A DNA stretch of 20,993 nt from Methanolinea sp. UBA473 (GCA_002509495.1 DAEV01000040.1:1-20993), one strand, 5' to 3'; positions 1 to 8,123 are shown, counted from the stretch's first letter. A program made the numbers and translations. Notes: generated by a model not told the origin, from the letters alone.

Positions 1-665
1 AGGACCACAAACGTGCATACGAGGGTGATCAGGGACCCAATACCGGAGGGATGGGTTCCTATTCGATGCCCGATCACGAGCTTCCGTTCGTGACCGGGGC
101 TGACCGGGATAAGGCACTCGCCATCATGAGATCCGCCGTTGCTGCGATGGAGGAGATGGGGAATCCGTACCGGGGAATCCTGTACGGGCAGTTCATGAAC
201 ACCCGGGAGGGTCCTATGGTAATAGAGTTCAATGCCAGGTTCGGGGATCCGGAGGCGATGAATGTCCTGTCGCTTCTGGTTTCCGATTTCTCCTCGCTGC
301 TGGAACGGATCGTAGAAGGAACCCTCTCCCCGTCTTTCGTGAAGTTCGCCCGCCAGGCGAGCGTGTGCAAGTACCTGGTCCCTGAAGGATACCCGGATGC
401 ACCGATCGCAGGCCAGCCTGTCGGTCTTGGAGAGTACGATCCTGCCCTCCTTTATTATTCCAACGTTGAGGAGCGGGAGGGAATGCTTTACACCGAGACA
501 TCGCGCACACTGGCATTCGTGGGTATCGGGGAGAACCTGGCGACGGCGGAGCGGAGCGCGGAAACGGCGGCATCAGGGGTGAAAGGACGGGTGAGGCACC
601 GGAAAGACATCGGGACCGAAGATCTCCTGCAGAAGCGCTGCGACCATATGAAGGAGTTGCGATGA
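1..665 (+). CDS. purD: Phosphoribosylamine-glycine ligase (GAR synthetase), 3' part only
   Basis: This is the C-terminal half of GAR synthetase, which joins glycine to 5-phosphoribosylamine with ATP in purine biosynthesis. The reading frame is open from base 3, so the gene starts before the window. The visible 221 codons begin inside the ATP-grasp domain: the family motif GPNTGGMG is at bases 33-56 and the metal/ATP-binding stretch EFNARFGDPE follows at about 225-255. The rest is the C-terminal domain. Full-length PurD is about 430 residues, so roughly half is missing through the window edge and not through decay. The stop codon overlaps the argF start (ATGA at 662-665), which implies cotranscription and translational coupling. 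The family assignment is firm. Confidence 0.95.
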   Translation, partial: DHKRAYEGDQGPNTGGMGSYSMPDHELPFVTGADRDKALAIMRSAVAAMEEMGNPYRGILYGQFMNTREGPMVIEFNARFGDPEAMNVLSLLVSDFSSLLERIVEGTLSPSFVKFARQASVCKYLVPEGYPDAPIAGQPVGLGEYDPALLYYSNVEEREGMLYTETSRTLAFVGIGENLATAERSAETAASGVKGRVRHRKDIGTEDLLQKRCDHMKELR

Positions 666-1579
666 AACGCGATTGTATTTCCATCCTGGACTTTTCCGTG
701 CAGGAACTAGAGGATCTCCTGGTCCGGGCGCAGACCCTCAAGGAGATGCGTCGCAGGGGGCACCCCCACCCCTACCTCGCCGGCAGGTCCCTTGCAATGA
801 TCTTCGAGAAATCCTCGACCCGGACCCGCATCTCATTCGAGGTAGGGATGGCCGATCTCGGAGGCACAGCCCTATTCCTGAATGCCCATGATATGCAGAT
901 CGGGAGGGGGGAGGAGATCAGGGATACGTCACGGGTGGCGTCCCGCTACGTATCGTGCGTAATGATCCGGGCATACCGCCACCTTACCATCGAGGACTTT
1001 GCCCGTTATTCCTCGATCCCGGTGATCAACGGGCTCTCCGACCTGGAACACCCGTGCCAGATCCTTGCAGACATCATGACGGTGAAGGAACGGTTCGGGT
1101 CGACCCGCGGCCTGCGCATGGCCTGGATTGGAGACGGCGACAACGTATGTAATTCCCTGATACTCTCGACAGCCCTTACGGGGATGGAGATCACCGTCGC
1201 GAGCCCAAGGGGATACGAACCGTCCGATGGAGTCCTGGAGAGAGCCTTATCCGCCGGAGGAAAAGTGAGGCTTGTAAAAGACCCGGGAGAAGCGGTGAAA
1301 GACGCACATGTCGTGGTCACCGACACCTGGGTCTCGATGGGTGAGGAGAGGGAACGGGACGCCCGCCTGAAGGCATTCCAGGGATACACCGTGGACAGCT
1401 CCCTGATGCGGAAGGCTGCGCCGGAAGCGATCTTCCTTCACTGCCTCCCCGCCCATCGCGGCCAGGAAGTCACCGACGAAGTGATCGAAGGAGCACAGAG
1501 CGCCGTCTTCGACGAGGCCGAGAACCGACTCCATGCGCAGAAAGCCCTCCTCGTTTTTTTGATGGGGGAGGGGAAATAG
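662..1579 (+). CDS. argF: Ornithine carbamoyltransferase
   Basis: This cytoplasmic enzyme makes citrulline from ornithine and carbamoyl phosphate in arginine biosynthesis. The 305-residue length is normal for the family. The carbamoyl-phosphate signature SSTRTR is at residues 51-56 in the N-terminal domain, HPCQ-type binding follows in LEHPCQILAD, and the ornithine-domain motifs DTWVSMG and HCLP (residues 260-263) are intact, so the catalytic set is complete. The ATG overlaps the purD stop by four bases, so the two form one transcription unit. A run of T's lies just after the stop, at 1609-1613, and could end the transcript. There is nothing unusual in the protein. The closest alternative, aspartate carbamoyltransferase, is excluded by the HCLP and SMG motifs. 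Confidence 0.96.
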   Translation: MKRDCISILDFSVQELEDLLVRAQTLKEMRRRGHPHPYLAGRSLAMIFEKSSTRTRISFEVGMADLGGTALFLNAHDMQIGRGEEIRDTSRVASRYVSCVMIRAYRHLTIEDFARYSSIPVINGLSDLEHPCQILADIMTVKERFGSTRGLRMAWIGDGDNVCNSLILSTALTGMEITVASPRGYEPSDGVLERALSAGGKVRLVKDPGEAVKDAHVVVTDTWVSMGEERERDARLKAFQGYTVDSSLMRKAAPEAIFLHCLPAHRGQEVTDEVIEGAQSAVFDEAENRLHAQKALLVFLMGEGK

Positions 1580-1726
1580 GGATTAGTTCCAGGGATTGCT
1601 CGTTCCTGTTTTTCCCGTGGGTTCAGGAGTCACGCGGCTTTTCCTATGGAGTAATACTGAATTTCACGCTGTGAACAACCTGGCAAACGATCCCCTGGTT
1701 TTCTGTCACCCGTGCCGCCTTTTTAA

Positions 1727-1930
1727 AGGGTTACGCAAAAAGACATTTATCTTCTCAATCTATCGACGGGGGAGGAAATCCTTCTCACTCCCGATACGGA
1801 AGGATCCAACCAGAACCAGCCTGCAATCTGGGAAAACCGCGTTGTCTGGAGGGATGCAAGGGATTGGTACTATGATATCTATCTCTGCACGCTTGGGATT
1901 TCGCAGGATCCGCTAAGGGCGGACTTTTCC
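1727..1930 (+). pseudogene. Beta-propeller remnant in frame with the PKD gene, without a start codon
   Basis: The frame of the following PKD gene stays open upstream to a stop at 1724-1726. The 68 codons between read as one blade of the TolB-like propeller common in methanogen surface proteins: DIYLLNLSTGEE at 1742-1777, AIWENRVVWRD at 1823-1855, and WYYDIYL just after. No ATG, GTG or TTG occurs in this frame before GTG 1931. No further blade and no signal peptide could be found upstream in any frame as far as argF. The simplest reading is that the gene has lost its 5' end, through deletion or rearrangement next to argF. A frameshift or sequencing error cannot be excluded. The 106-codon ORF overlapping this stretch in another frame (1596-1916) does not resemble a protein. 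Confidence 0.7.
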
Positions 1931-3694
1931 GTGAATGCCACCGAAGGTCTTCCTCCCCTGGCAGTTGAATTCACGAATGAAAGTTCGGGAGAGATCACGG
2001 GATGGTGGTGGGATTTCGGGGACAACACCCAGTCCTTCGACCAAAATCCGGTTCACACATACTCTGAAGCCGGGGTTTATTCCGTGACCCTCACCGTCCA
2101 TAATGCGTTCCAGAGAAATGCAGTAAGGCTGCAGGACCTCGTCACGGCAGGATCTGCCCCGATCCCGGAATTTTCCTCTGATGTACGTTCCGGGCCCGCC
2201 CCCCTGGCTGTCCAGTTTTTTGATGAATCCGGGGGTTACCCGATGGAATGGGCATGGGATTTCGGGGATGGAGAGGTCTCTTTCGAGCAGAATCCCTTCC
2301 ACGTCTATTCCGCTCCAGGAATCTACACGGTTCAGTTCACCGCAGAGAACAAGTGGGGGAATGCGACAATCCGGAAAGAAGACTTCATCATTGTCGTGGA
2401 AGGGGTATCCCACGAGTGCATACTCCCTGACCAGGGGGTTACGACCGAATATATGGATGGATCATGGTTCATGACCCTGAACGGGAGTGAATTCTTATCC
2501 TGCGGGTTCGATCCCCTGGAGGACGCTTCGGTGATCGAGGGTATTCCGGATTGTAGTTCGGGAATCTCGAGAATCCTGTTTTATTCTTCGGATGAAGGTG
2601 GATTTTCCAGGATTGGCAATGACACTTTCCAGGGCAACCTCTCCCGCCTTGTGCTTACCAGTATTTCGGATTCGGCCTCCGATCAGGAAGATCCATGGTC
2701 CTATAACTATTCCTTGGAACTCCCGGAATACACGGCCGGGGGAATGATCCGATCCATCCTCTGGAGAAACGTGACCCCTGAGGATCTGGAATCCTTCCAT
2801 GCGACCATCTTCAATTACAATTACGATGTGATCTCCGGTGTGGCATACACATTGCTCTTCCAGGAGGAGAATATCTATGGAACAGGTGAGGCCGACCTGG
2901 TCTTCGGGGTTGACTCGTCGTGGTTGGAAGCGCATGGGTGGCGTCCTCCAGTACTTATGGAATCGGACCCGGCAGGGGCAGATGTATACATCGATTCTGC
3001 GTACGCCGGCGTGACCCCCATGTACCTGGATGACGATCTTTCACCGGGTGTCCACGAGATCGTGATGGTGATGCCCGGATATTACAATATCAGCACGAAT
3101 GTAACGCTTGGCGACACGCATGACAGCGTTCATCTGATCCGGATCCCGGAGTATGGGGAGGGAACTGTGCTGAACACGACCTTTTTGTTCCATGATCCCG
3201 CCACCAACCTCGATTATTACCAGGCGCATTCCCCTGACGGCCTCTCCCGGTTCGGGGTGGCGGTACTGGAACAGTCCGGAAATCCCCTCCAGTTGATTTA
3301 CCTCAGTCTCTCCAAGATGTTCAGGGGCAGTGAGGGGGTAAGCAGTCCGGCCTCGACAGGGGGAGGCGGCTCAGGTGGCGGGACAGGAGGAAGTGTGGGT
3401 AGTTCTGCAGGGACTGGACCCACTGCGGTCCAGACCATTGCAGAAGCCCCGGCCGGGGAACCTACCGTGGCTCCCGCGGCAGTTGAAAAGGATATCAAAA
3501 GCTCGGTAAGGGCAGAACTATTCCAGCCCACGGAAGTCTCCACGACTGCGGCCGTACCCCCTCAGCCACCTGCCATCCCGGAGTTCGGGCTGGTCCCCCT
3601 TACCATCGTGAAGAATCTTTCCGTGGTGTTCGTGGCAGTCCTTGTCGCGGTTCTCTTCTATATCAGGTGGAAGAAGGGAGGCAGCGAGGAGTGA
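1931..3694 (+). CDS. PKD- and PEGA-domain cell-surface protein, probably 5'-truncated
   Basis: This is a predicted extracellular protein anchored by one C-terminal helix. From the first available start (GTG) it has 587 residues. Two PKD domains come first (about 1-75 and 76-155), each with the WDFGD core, near residues 27 and 109. An unrecognised domain spans about 160-335 and a PEGA domain about 343-410 (ESDPAGADVYID). A Gly/Ser/Thr linker lies near 470-500, and a transmembrane segment near 563-578 is followed by the basic tail RWKKGG. There is no signal peptide, which a surface protein needs, and the frame continues upstream as a propeller blade with no start codon. The gene therefore looks like the 3' part of a larger one. 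The substrate or partner is unknown; PKD and PEGA domains are usual in archaeal envelope proteins. Confidence 0.75.
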   Translation: MNATEGLPPLAVEFTNESSGEITGWWWDFGDNTQSFDQNPVHTYSEAGVYSVTLTVHNAFQRNAVRLQDLVTAGSAPIPEFSSDVRSGPAPLAVQFFDESGGYPMEWAWDFGDGEVSFEQNPFHVYSAPGIYTVQFTAENKWGNATIRKEDFIIVVEGVSHECILPDQGVTTEYMDGSWFMTLNGSEFLSCGFDPLEDASVIEGIPDCSSGISRILFYSSDEGGFSRIGNDTFQGNLSRLVLTSISDSASDQEDPWSYNYSLELPEYTAGGMIRSILWRNVTPEDLESFHATIFNYNYDVISGVAYTLLFQEENIYGTGEADLVFGVDSSWLEAHGWRPPVLMESDPAGADVYIDSAYAGVTPMYLDDDLSPGVHEIVMVMPGYYNISTNVTLGDTHDSVHLIRIPEYGEGTVLNTTFLFHDPATNLDYYQAHSPDGLSRFGVAVLEQSGNPLQLIYLSLSKMFRGSEGVSSPASTGGGGSGGGTGGSVGSSAGTGPTAVQTIAEAPAGEPTVAPAAVEKDIKSSVRAELFQPTEVSTTAAVPPQPPAIPEFGLVPLTIVKNLSVVFVAVLVAVLFYIRWKKGGSEE

Positions 3695-3719
3695 TCGGGT
3701 CACCTGCCGGGGGTGGCCA

Positions 3720-4682
3720 ATGAAAGGAGAGCGTACGCTCTGGAGGAGCAGAACCGATATTCCCGCTCTCGAACAGAGGAGGGACCTCAAAGGATTGATC
3801 CGGCTCCTCTCGGACCCGAGCTTTGAGGTCCAGTGGAAAGCAGCCGAAGCCCTCGGACGGATAGGGGCGGGAGGACTCGACGAACTCCATGCGATGACCC
3901 GGCACCGCCAGGTCCCTGTCCGGATCGGCATCACGGAAGCGCTCGGCGGCATCGGGAACCCGGAGAGTCTCCCTTTCCTTGCGGACCTCCTCGAAAATGA
4001 CAGGAGCAATGAGGTCCGGTGGGCAGCAGCCCTGGCTCTCGGGGAACTGAAGGATGCCATGGCGATACCGTTCCTTTCTGAAGCCCTGCGGGATCCGGAC
4101 AAATATGTACGGTATGGAGCAGCCAGGGCTCTTTTGGCGCTGGGATGGTCCCCGGGAAACGAGGATGAGGAGGTGATCCTGCGGGTCGCCACCCAGCAGT
4201 GGGAGGAGATCGCCCACAGGCCAGGGATTCCCGTCCATCTCCTGATCCCGTACCTGAAGGACAAGGACCCCCGGATCCGCATCAGGGTGGTGGAGACGCT
4301 GGGGAAGATTGGAGGTCCCGCGGCCAGGATCGGCTGCGATCTCGCATTGCAGGACAGGGATCCCGAAGTGGGGTGGACCGCGACGATGGCATTCTCACGG
4401 ACCGATATTCCGCTCCTTCACCTGCCCCGCGCCCTGTCCAGGCGGGAACGGATTCGCAAGAACCCTTACGTTGCATCGTTCCTGAATTTCCTCTTCCTCG
4501 GGCTTGGGTACAATTATCTCGGCAAGTGGTGGGGCTTTCTCCTCTTTCAGCTGAACGTGACCCTGATCCTGATCCTGCACCTCATATTCGGGCCGATCGT
4601 CCCGTACATGGTCTCATATTCGGTCTCAGCGGTCTCGGTGGTCCATACATGGCATCTGGTTGGAAAAATGCCGGATATCTGA
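3720..4682 (+). CDS. HEAT-like repeat protein with C-terminal membrane domain (copy 1)
   Basis: The function is unknown. Residues about 10-240 are a solenoid of HEAT/PBS-lyase-type repeats of about 31 residues, with recurring cores such as VQWKAAEALGRIG, VRWAAALALGEL and VRYGAARALLALG. From residue 244 (RIRKNPYVASFLNF) a hydrophobic domain with two to three membrane helices follows, containing GLGYNYLGKWWG. This resembles small TM2-like membrane modules. ATG 3720 is chosen because GGGGGTGG lies just upstream and because it matches the start of the paralogue; the open frame extends back to 3642, but that would overlap the PKD gene. The stop of the PKD gene is 25 bases upstream, so the genes may share a transcript. 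It is most likely a membrane-tethered protein-interaction scaffold, with no catalytic residues visible. Confidence 0.85.
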   Translation: MKGERTLWRSRTDIPALEQRRDLKGLIRLLSDPSFEVQWKAAEALGRIGAGGLDELHAMTRHRQVPVRIGITEALGGIGNPESLPFLADLLENDRSNEVRWAAALALGELKDAMAIPFLSEALRDPDKYVRYGAARALLALGWSPGNEDEEVILRVATQQWEEIAHRPGIPVHLLIPYLKDKDPRIRIRVVETLGKIGGPAARIGCDLALQDRDPEVGWTATMAFSRTDIPLLHLPRALSRRERIRKNPYVASFLNFLFLGLGYNYLGKWWGFLLFQLNVTLILILHLIFGPIVPYMVSYSVSAVSVVHTWHLVGKMPDI

Positions 4683-4716
4683 ATCCCCTTCCGTATGCGG
4701 GAGGAGGCCGGCGGCG

Positions 4717-5676
4717 GTGATTCCCGCCCGCCTGTGGGAGCGCAAGCCCCCCGATATCAGGGCTCTTGCCGAACGGAAAGACTTCCACCAGCTCGTCCTC
4801 GCTCTCCGCCACAGGGAGCTCGAGATCCAGTGGCAGGCGGCCGAAGCCCTCGGTGAACTCGGAACAGAAGGCCTTGATTATCTCATCCAGGCCCTGAAAT
4901 CAAGGAACAGGGATATCCGTCTCGGGATCATCGAAGCTCTCGGAGAGATCGGGGACGTGCGGGCGATCCCGCACCTGGTCTCGCAGATGAAAGACCGCAG
5001 CAACGAGATCAGGTGGGAGACCGCCCTAGCGCTTGGAGAGTTCCGGGACCCGTCCGTCATCCCGGCCCTCTGCAGTGCACTGCGGGATGAGGACCATTAC
5101 GTCCGGTACGGGGCTGCACTCTCTCTCCAGAAGATCGCCTGGAAATCTGAAGATCCCACAGAATTCGCGTTTTTCATGGCCGGATTACAGAGATGGGACG
5201 ATCTGTCCAGCCTCGGGGAGCATGCGCTGCCAGCCATCACCAATACCCTGCGGGACCCGGACCGGGGAATCAGGGTTCTTGCGGTACGCTGCATCGGGCA
5301 GATCGGGAGCGAGAGGGCGATCCCTGCCCTCTATCGTGCCCTTCGCGATTCGGATGAAGAGGTGCGGTGGGAGGCGGTCATGGCGGGGCCCCGTTGCGGC
5401 ATCCCCATGCATTACCTCCCCCGGGGGCTCTCCAGGAGGCCAAGGGTCCGGAAAAATCCCCTGGTGGCTGGATTTCTCAATTTCATTCTCCCTGGGATGG
5501 GATACCTCTACCTCGGGATGTGGTGGGGCGTGATCCTCTTCCAGATCGACGTCTATGCCACTCTGTGGATCTTTGTCAATGGGGGCGAATTTTTTGCATA
5601 CTCCTTCCTGTGGCCGATCTACCTGATCATGGGCCTGCACGCAGGGTACGTGGCGATGAGAATGCCTGATTTGTGA
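4717..5676 (+). CDS. HEAT-like repeat protein with C-terminal membrane domain (copy 2)
   Basis: This is a tandem paralogue of the preceding gene: 319 residues against 320, and in both the membrane domain begins at residue 244 (here RVRKNPLVAGFLNF). Repeat cores such as IQWQAAEALGELG, IRWETALALGEF and VRYGAALSLQKIA fill about residues 10-240, followed by GMGYLYLGMWWG and hydrophobic helices. GTG 4717 is preferred over the upstream TTG at 4660. It has GGGAGGAGG at 4699-4707 at good spacing, and it brings the N terminus (LW, then DIRAL) into register with copy 1 (LW, then DIPAL). Only 34 bases separate the two genes. The sequences have diverged well beyond recent duplication. The function is unknown; the pair may form a heteromer. 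Confidence 0.87.
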   Translation: MIPARLWERKPPDIRALAERKDFHQLVLALRHRELEIQWQAAEALGELGTEGLDYLIQALKSRNRDIRLGIIEALGEIGDVRAIPHLVSQMKDRSNEIRWETALALGEFRDPSVIPALCSALRDEDHYVRYGAALSLQKIAWKSEDPTEFAFFMAGLQRWDDLSSLGEHALPAITNTLRDPDRGIRVLAVRCIGQIGSERAIPALYRALRDSDEEVRWEAVMAGPRCGIPMHYLPRGLSRRPRVRKNPLVAGFLNFILPGMGYLYLGMWWGVILFQIDVYATLWIFVNGGEFFAYSFLWPIYLIMGLHAGYVAMRMPDL

Positions 5677-5806
5677 CCGGAGGAACTCCGCCCCCTTGCC
5701 CCCCAGGCCGCCTCCGGTGGCCTGCCACAAGGCCTGAGCAGATCAGTGATTCTCATAAATGGGCTCAAAGGATGCTCAAGCACGCGGGCTTATCGCTATA
5801 CGGGGA

Positions 5807-5851
5807 CGCCGCAGCGGCGGGGCGAAGCCCTGGAGCGTCGAGCGATGCTCC
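5807..5851. repeat. Cluster of three adjacent hairpins
   Basis: Three inverted repeats abut each other. The first has CGCCG/CGGCG arms (5807-5811, 5815-5819) with a 3-base loop. The second has GGGC/GCCC arms (5820-5823, 5827-5830) with a GAA loop. The third has GGAGCGTC/GATGCTCC arms (5832-5839, 5844-5851) with one G-T pair and a 4-base loop. Such packing suggests structured RNA, but the strand and role are not determined. Chance formation in GC-rich DNA is possible for the two shorter stems. Confidence 0.5.
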
Positions 5852-5945
5852 GGCGGAGGGGTGGGATTATTCTAAAAATATTCGGGGTTTTGTCTCACCA
5901 GAGAGGCCCCAGGGCCGGACCCGATCGCAACTTGGGAGTGGTGCA

Positions 5946-5969
5946 AGGAGGGGGTCGGAGCCCCCTCCT
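5946..5969. repeat. Nine-base-pair GC hairpin
   Basis: The arms AGGAGGGGG (5946-5954) and CCCCCTCCT (5961-5969) pair perfectly around the loop TCGGAG. The hairpin lies about 270 bases after the second HEAT gene. No T-tract follows on either strand, so it is not a typical terminator. It may be part of the same structured element as the hairpins at 5807-5851. Confidence 0.5.
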
Positions 5970-6104
5970 GTCCGAGGATTGCCGCGGTCCTCACGTCCCG
6001 GCCCGGAAGGCTTCCCGAATATTCCAAGGCAAAGACATTCGCAAATGTGGGGACGGTGGTCCCTACGCCCCCCCAACGCGATCAGTGAATCGATGGGGCA
6101 TTTT

Positions 6105-6117
6105 CAAAAATAAAAAC
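6105..6117 (-). terminator. T-rich transcription terminator for the mmp14 operon
   Basis: Read on the minus strand, two T-runs (T5 at 6117-6113 after a G, and T5 at 6110-6106) separated by ATT-like sequence lie about 80 bases past the stop of the small minus-strand gene. Archaeal RNA polymerase terminates at such T-tracts without needing a hairpin. It is the only obvious terminator for this operon. Confidence 0.5.
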
Positions 6118-6194
6118 AAGAAATCGCAAATAAGTAATCAACACATGGGAAAATCGTTAAGCGAGGAGGCCAGGGAAGAGCCCTTCAGCCCAGG

Positions 6195-6476
6195 TCATTC
6201 CCCGATGAACTTCTTCAGTTCGGCGAACATGTAGTTCTCTACCTCTTCCACCACTTCGCGTTTGCCACGAAAAGCCAGCAGATCCCGTTCGTCACCGTCC
6301 ATATTGGCGAAATAGAGCCGCTGTCTCCGGTTGACGACTTCGACATCGAATTTATTCACGATATCGGCCATCAGTTTCTGGGGGACACCCGGCGGGATCA
6401 GGAGATCGAAGAGAGCTTCTTCCGTCTCTTCCCCTCCGCCCGTTGCGTGTCCCTGGATATCTTTTTCATCTGTCAT
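6195..6476 (-). CDS. Small acidic protein downstream of mmp14
   Basis: This is a 93-residue soluble protein whose family I cannot name. It has an acidic, flexible N terminus (about 1-25), then a compact alpha/beta stretch with PPGVPQKLMADIVNKF, the charged strand VVNRRQRLYFANMD, and a C-terminal amphipathic helix rich in Glu and Lys. It has no cysteines, membrane segments or nucleotide-binding motifs. The ATG at 6476 is supported by AGAGGTGA a few bases upstream, which overlaps the mmp14 stop codon; the gap between the genes is only 13 bases. The two are therefore almost certainly cotranscribed, and a role alongside the methanogenesis marker protein is plausible. It could be one of the methanogen-specific DUF families. 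Confidence 0.8.
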   Translation of the reverse strand: MTDEKDIQGHATGGGEETEEALFDLLIPPGVPQKLMADIVNKFDVEVVNRRQRLYFANMDGDERDLLAFRGKREVVEEVENYMFAELKKFIGE

Positions 6477-6489
6477 ATCCGTTCACCTC

Positions 6490-7989
6490 TTACTTTCCGG
6501 CCTTGATCCGCCGGCGCATGATGCAGGGGCCTCCCCGCACTCCTCCGATAGGATTCTTGGGCTTGCCGAGTGAGTTCATGCAGCGCCCCATCAGGGCCGC
6601 ACCCCGTGCCAGGCCATCGTCGACAAAGACCAGCCGGTCGGCAGGATCGGGGAACAGGCCCCGTTCCGTGATACCCTGCAGGATGTACTCCGGTTTTCTC
6701 CCCGAGATCGCCGCCCGGCCTGTAAATCCGATACAGGAATTGGGAAACACCAGCCCTTCCTCATTTGTCACGTCGACCAGCCGGAGGGCCATCTGGGCGC
6801 AGACGTGGTCGATCACCTCGTTAAGGACACTTAAGCTGTGGTTCTTGTAGATCTCGGACCCGATCTCTTTCAGGGCAGGGAGCGTGCTCCCGTTCTCCCC
6901 TGCATCGCATCCGATGAGGGCGACACCCGACTCCTTGGCCACGTCTGCATAGACCGGCACCCTCCCGAACCTGCGGCGATCCGGGGGGACCATCCGGATG
7001 TCGATCAACTCATGGCACCGATTCACATACTCCTGCACCATATTGCTCTTGCCTTTCAACGAGAACTCGGAAATGATGCTCCGATCCCCGAAGACGTCGA
7101 GGGCCGTCCCGGTCTTCCCGTCCACGAGACCTGTACCCTTCACGATCGCATCGGGGATCGCCCCGGCCAATCCGCAGAAGTTCCCGATCGTCTTTGCGAA
7201 CGGATTGGGATCATCCTTGGCTACATCTCCGGTAATCCGTCCGTCCAGGGTCGTTCCGAAATCGATGGAGATACAGGGATTGCGGAAATCAACAGGCGTC
7301 CATTTGGCCCCCTCCTTGATCCCGGCCATGGCAAGCTCCCCTTCCATCTCGTTGGCCACCATCTCGACACCGGTACTCCCCACCGGGGGAATGACTCCGG
7401 CAACCGCCCCGATGAATACCACCTTGTCGGCGAAACTGAAGGGCTGCAGTTTCAGGGGCTGGTTTGCCTTTGCCATGGGAGGGGTCATCTTCCTGGGAGG
7501 GACCCCTGCAAGGAGACAGCCGTTGGCAAGGGCCAGGACGAACTCTCCCACCTGGTCAGGAGAGTCCATGGCTGCCACGACCCCGGTGCTCCGCACCACA
7601 AAATCCAGGTCCTTCACGATGTCAAGGTGGACATCCCTGTGGCACTGGATAAGGGTGTCCTTCACCAGGTCGGTCACGGATGCCCTTGTCAGCTGGGTGC
7701 CGTCCAGGGTTTCCCCAAAGACCTCTTCTCCGGGTTTGGGTTTGCGGACGTCCCTGCTCATCAGTACCGTCTTGTTGATGACATAACTCATCCCCGTCTC
7801 AAGGTTCACCCCGGTCAGGATGCACTTGGTGGTGGTGTTCCCCATTTCCACAGAGGCGACGATAAAATAGGGTTTCACTTTGAACTCCGGGACGTATACC
7901 CCCGGTCCGTGTGCAATTGACGGGGGCGGAGGGCTTTCCACGATATGGGGCCTTGGCTTGAAAAAGCGATCAAAAAAACGCGCACACAT
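6490..7989 (-). CDS. Methanogenesis marker protein 14
   Basis: This 499-residue protein is recognised as the methanogenesis marker 14 family, which is found almost only in methanogens and has no settled function. It is related to the actin/Hsp70/sugar-kinase (ASKHA) ATPase fold: the phosphate-1-like motif SVEMGNTTTK is at about residues 46-55, and a second CISIDFGTT motif comes later, like that of the reductive activators of corrinoid proteins. ATG 7989 is chosen over the 5' extension to 8079 because a TATA-like element lies about 29 bases upstream, which predicts a leaderless or nearly leaderless message. The extension would also be rich in Arg, Lys and Ser and unlike the family. The N terminus (about 1-40) is Pro-rich. 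It is followed by a small gene in the same operon. Confidence 0.85.
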   Translation of the reverse strand: MCARFFDRFFKPRPHIVESPPPPSIAHGPGVYVPEFKVKPYFIVASVEMGNTTTKCILTGVNLETGMSYVINKTVLMSRDVRKPKPGEEVFGETLDGTQLTRASVTDLVKDTLIQCHRDVHLDIVKDLDFVVRSTGVVAAMDSPDQVGEFVLALANGCLLAGVPPRKMTPPMAKANQPLKLQPFSFADKVVFIGAVAGVIPPVGSTGVEMVANEMEGELAMAGIKEGAKWTPVDFRNPCISIDFGTTLDGRITGDVAKDDPNPFAKTIGNFCGLAGAIPDAIVKGTGLVDGKTGTALDVFGDRSIISEFSLKGKSNMVQEYVNRCHELIDIRMVPPDRRRFGRVPVYADVAKESGVALIGCDAGENGSTLPALKEIGSEIYKNHSLSVLNEVIDHVCAQMALRLVDVTNEEGLVFPNSCIGFTGRAAISGRKPEYILQGITERGLFPDPADRLVFVDDGLARGAALMGRCMNSLGKPKNPIGGVRGGPCIMRRRIKAGK

Positions 7990-8013
7990 ACTATCGAATG
8001 AGATACTGGATAA

Positions 8014-8027
8014 CCATATATCTTTCG
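8014..8027 (-). promoter_or_regulatory. Promoter of mmp14
   Basis: On the minus strand CGAAA (BRE-like) is followed by GATATATGG. The TATA centre lies about 29 bases from ATG 7989, so transcription should begin at or within a few bases of the start codon. Confidence 0.6.
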
Positions 8028-8077
8028 ATTTTAACCTCAAATTCAGGTTTTTCCTCCGATTTAAGGAGTATACGGGC

Positions 8078-8099
8078 AATGCCCGGGTCCGGGGGCATT
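8078..8099. repeat. Intergenic hairpin
   Basis: AATGCCC (8078-8084) and GGGCATT (8093-8099) pair perfectly around an 8-base loop, between the stop of the bactofilin-like gene and the mmp14 promoter. No poly-T follows on the minus strand, so terminator function is uncertain. Confidence 0.4.
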
Positions 8100-8123
8100 C
8101 CGGTATGGAAAATGGAAGGGTGA

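Larger units (their letters stand above)
5677..6194. other. Gene-free interval with hairpins
   Basis: About 520 bases lie between the second HEAT gene and the 3' end of the minus-strand small gene. Two long open frames here (5673-6113 and 5746-6234) give low-complexity, Arg/Gly/Pro-rich translations with no recognisable motif, no good ribosome binding site and mutual overlap, so they are not called. The interval contains three back-to-back hairpins (5807-5851), a long GC hairpin (5946-5969) and, near its right end, T-tracts on the minus strand. No tRNA or rRNA was recognised. A non-coding RNA or the remains of an older insertion are possible. Confidence 0.6.

Noticed and set aside
1596..1916. 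106-codon plus-strand frame after argF
   Set aside because: It overlaps, in another frame, the stretch that clearly encodes a propeller blade, and its own translation has no family features.
5673..6234. Two overlapping plus-strand open frames of 146 and 162 codons
   Set aside because: The translations are low-complexity and Arg/Pro/Gly-rich, there is no ribosome binding site or recognisable motif, and they run over the minus-strand small gene and the hairpins.
6838..7920. Long plus-strand frame (360 codons) opposite mmp14
   Set aside because: It is a His/Gly/Asp-rich shadow of the real minus-strand gene, caused by high GC at third codon positions.
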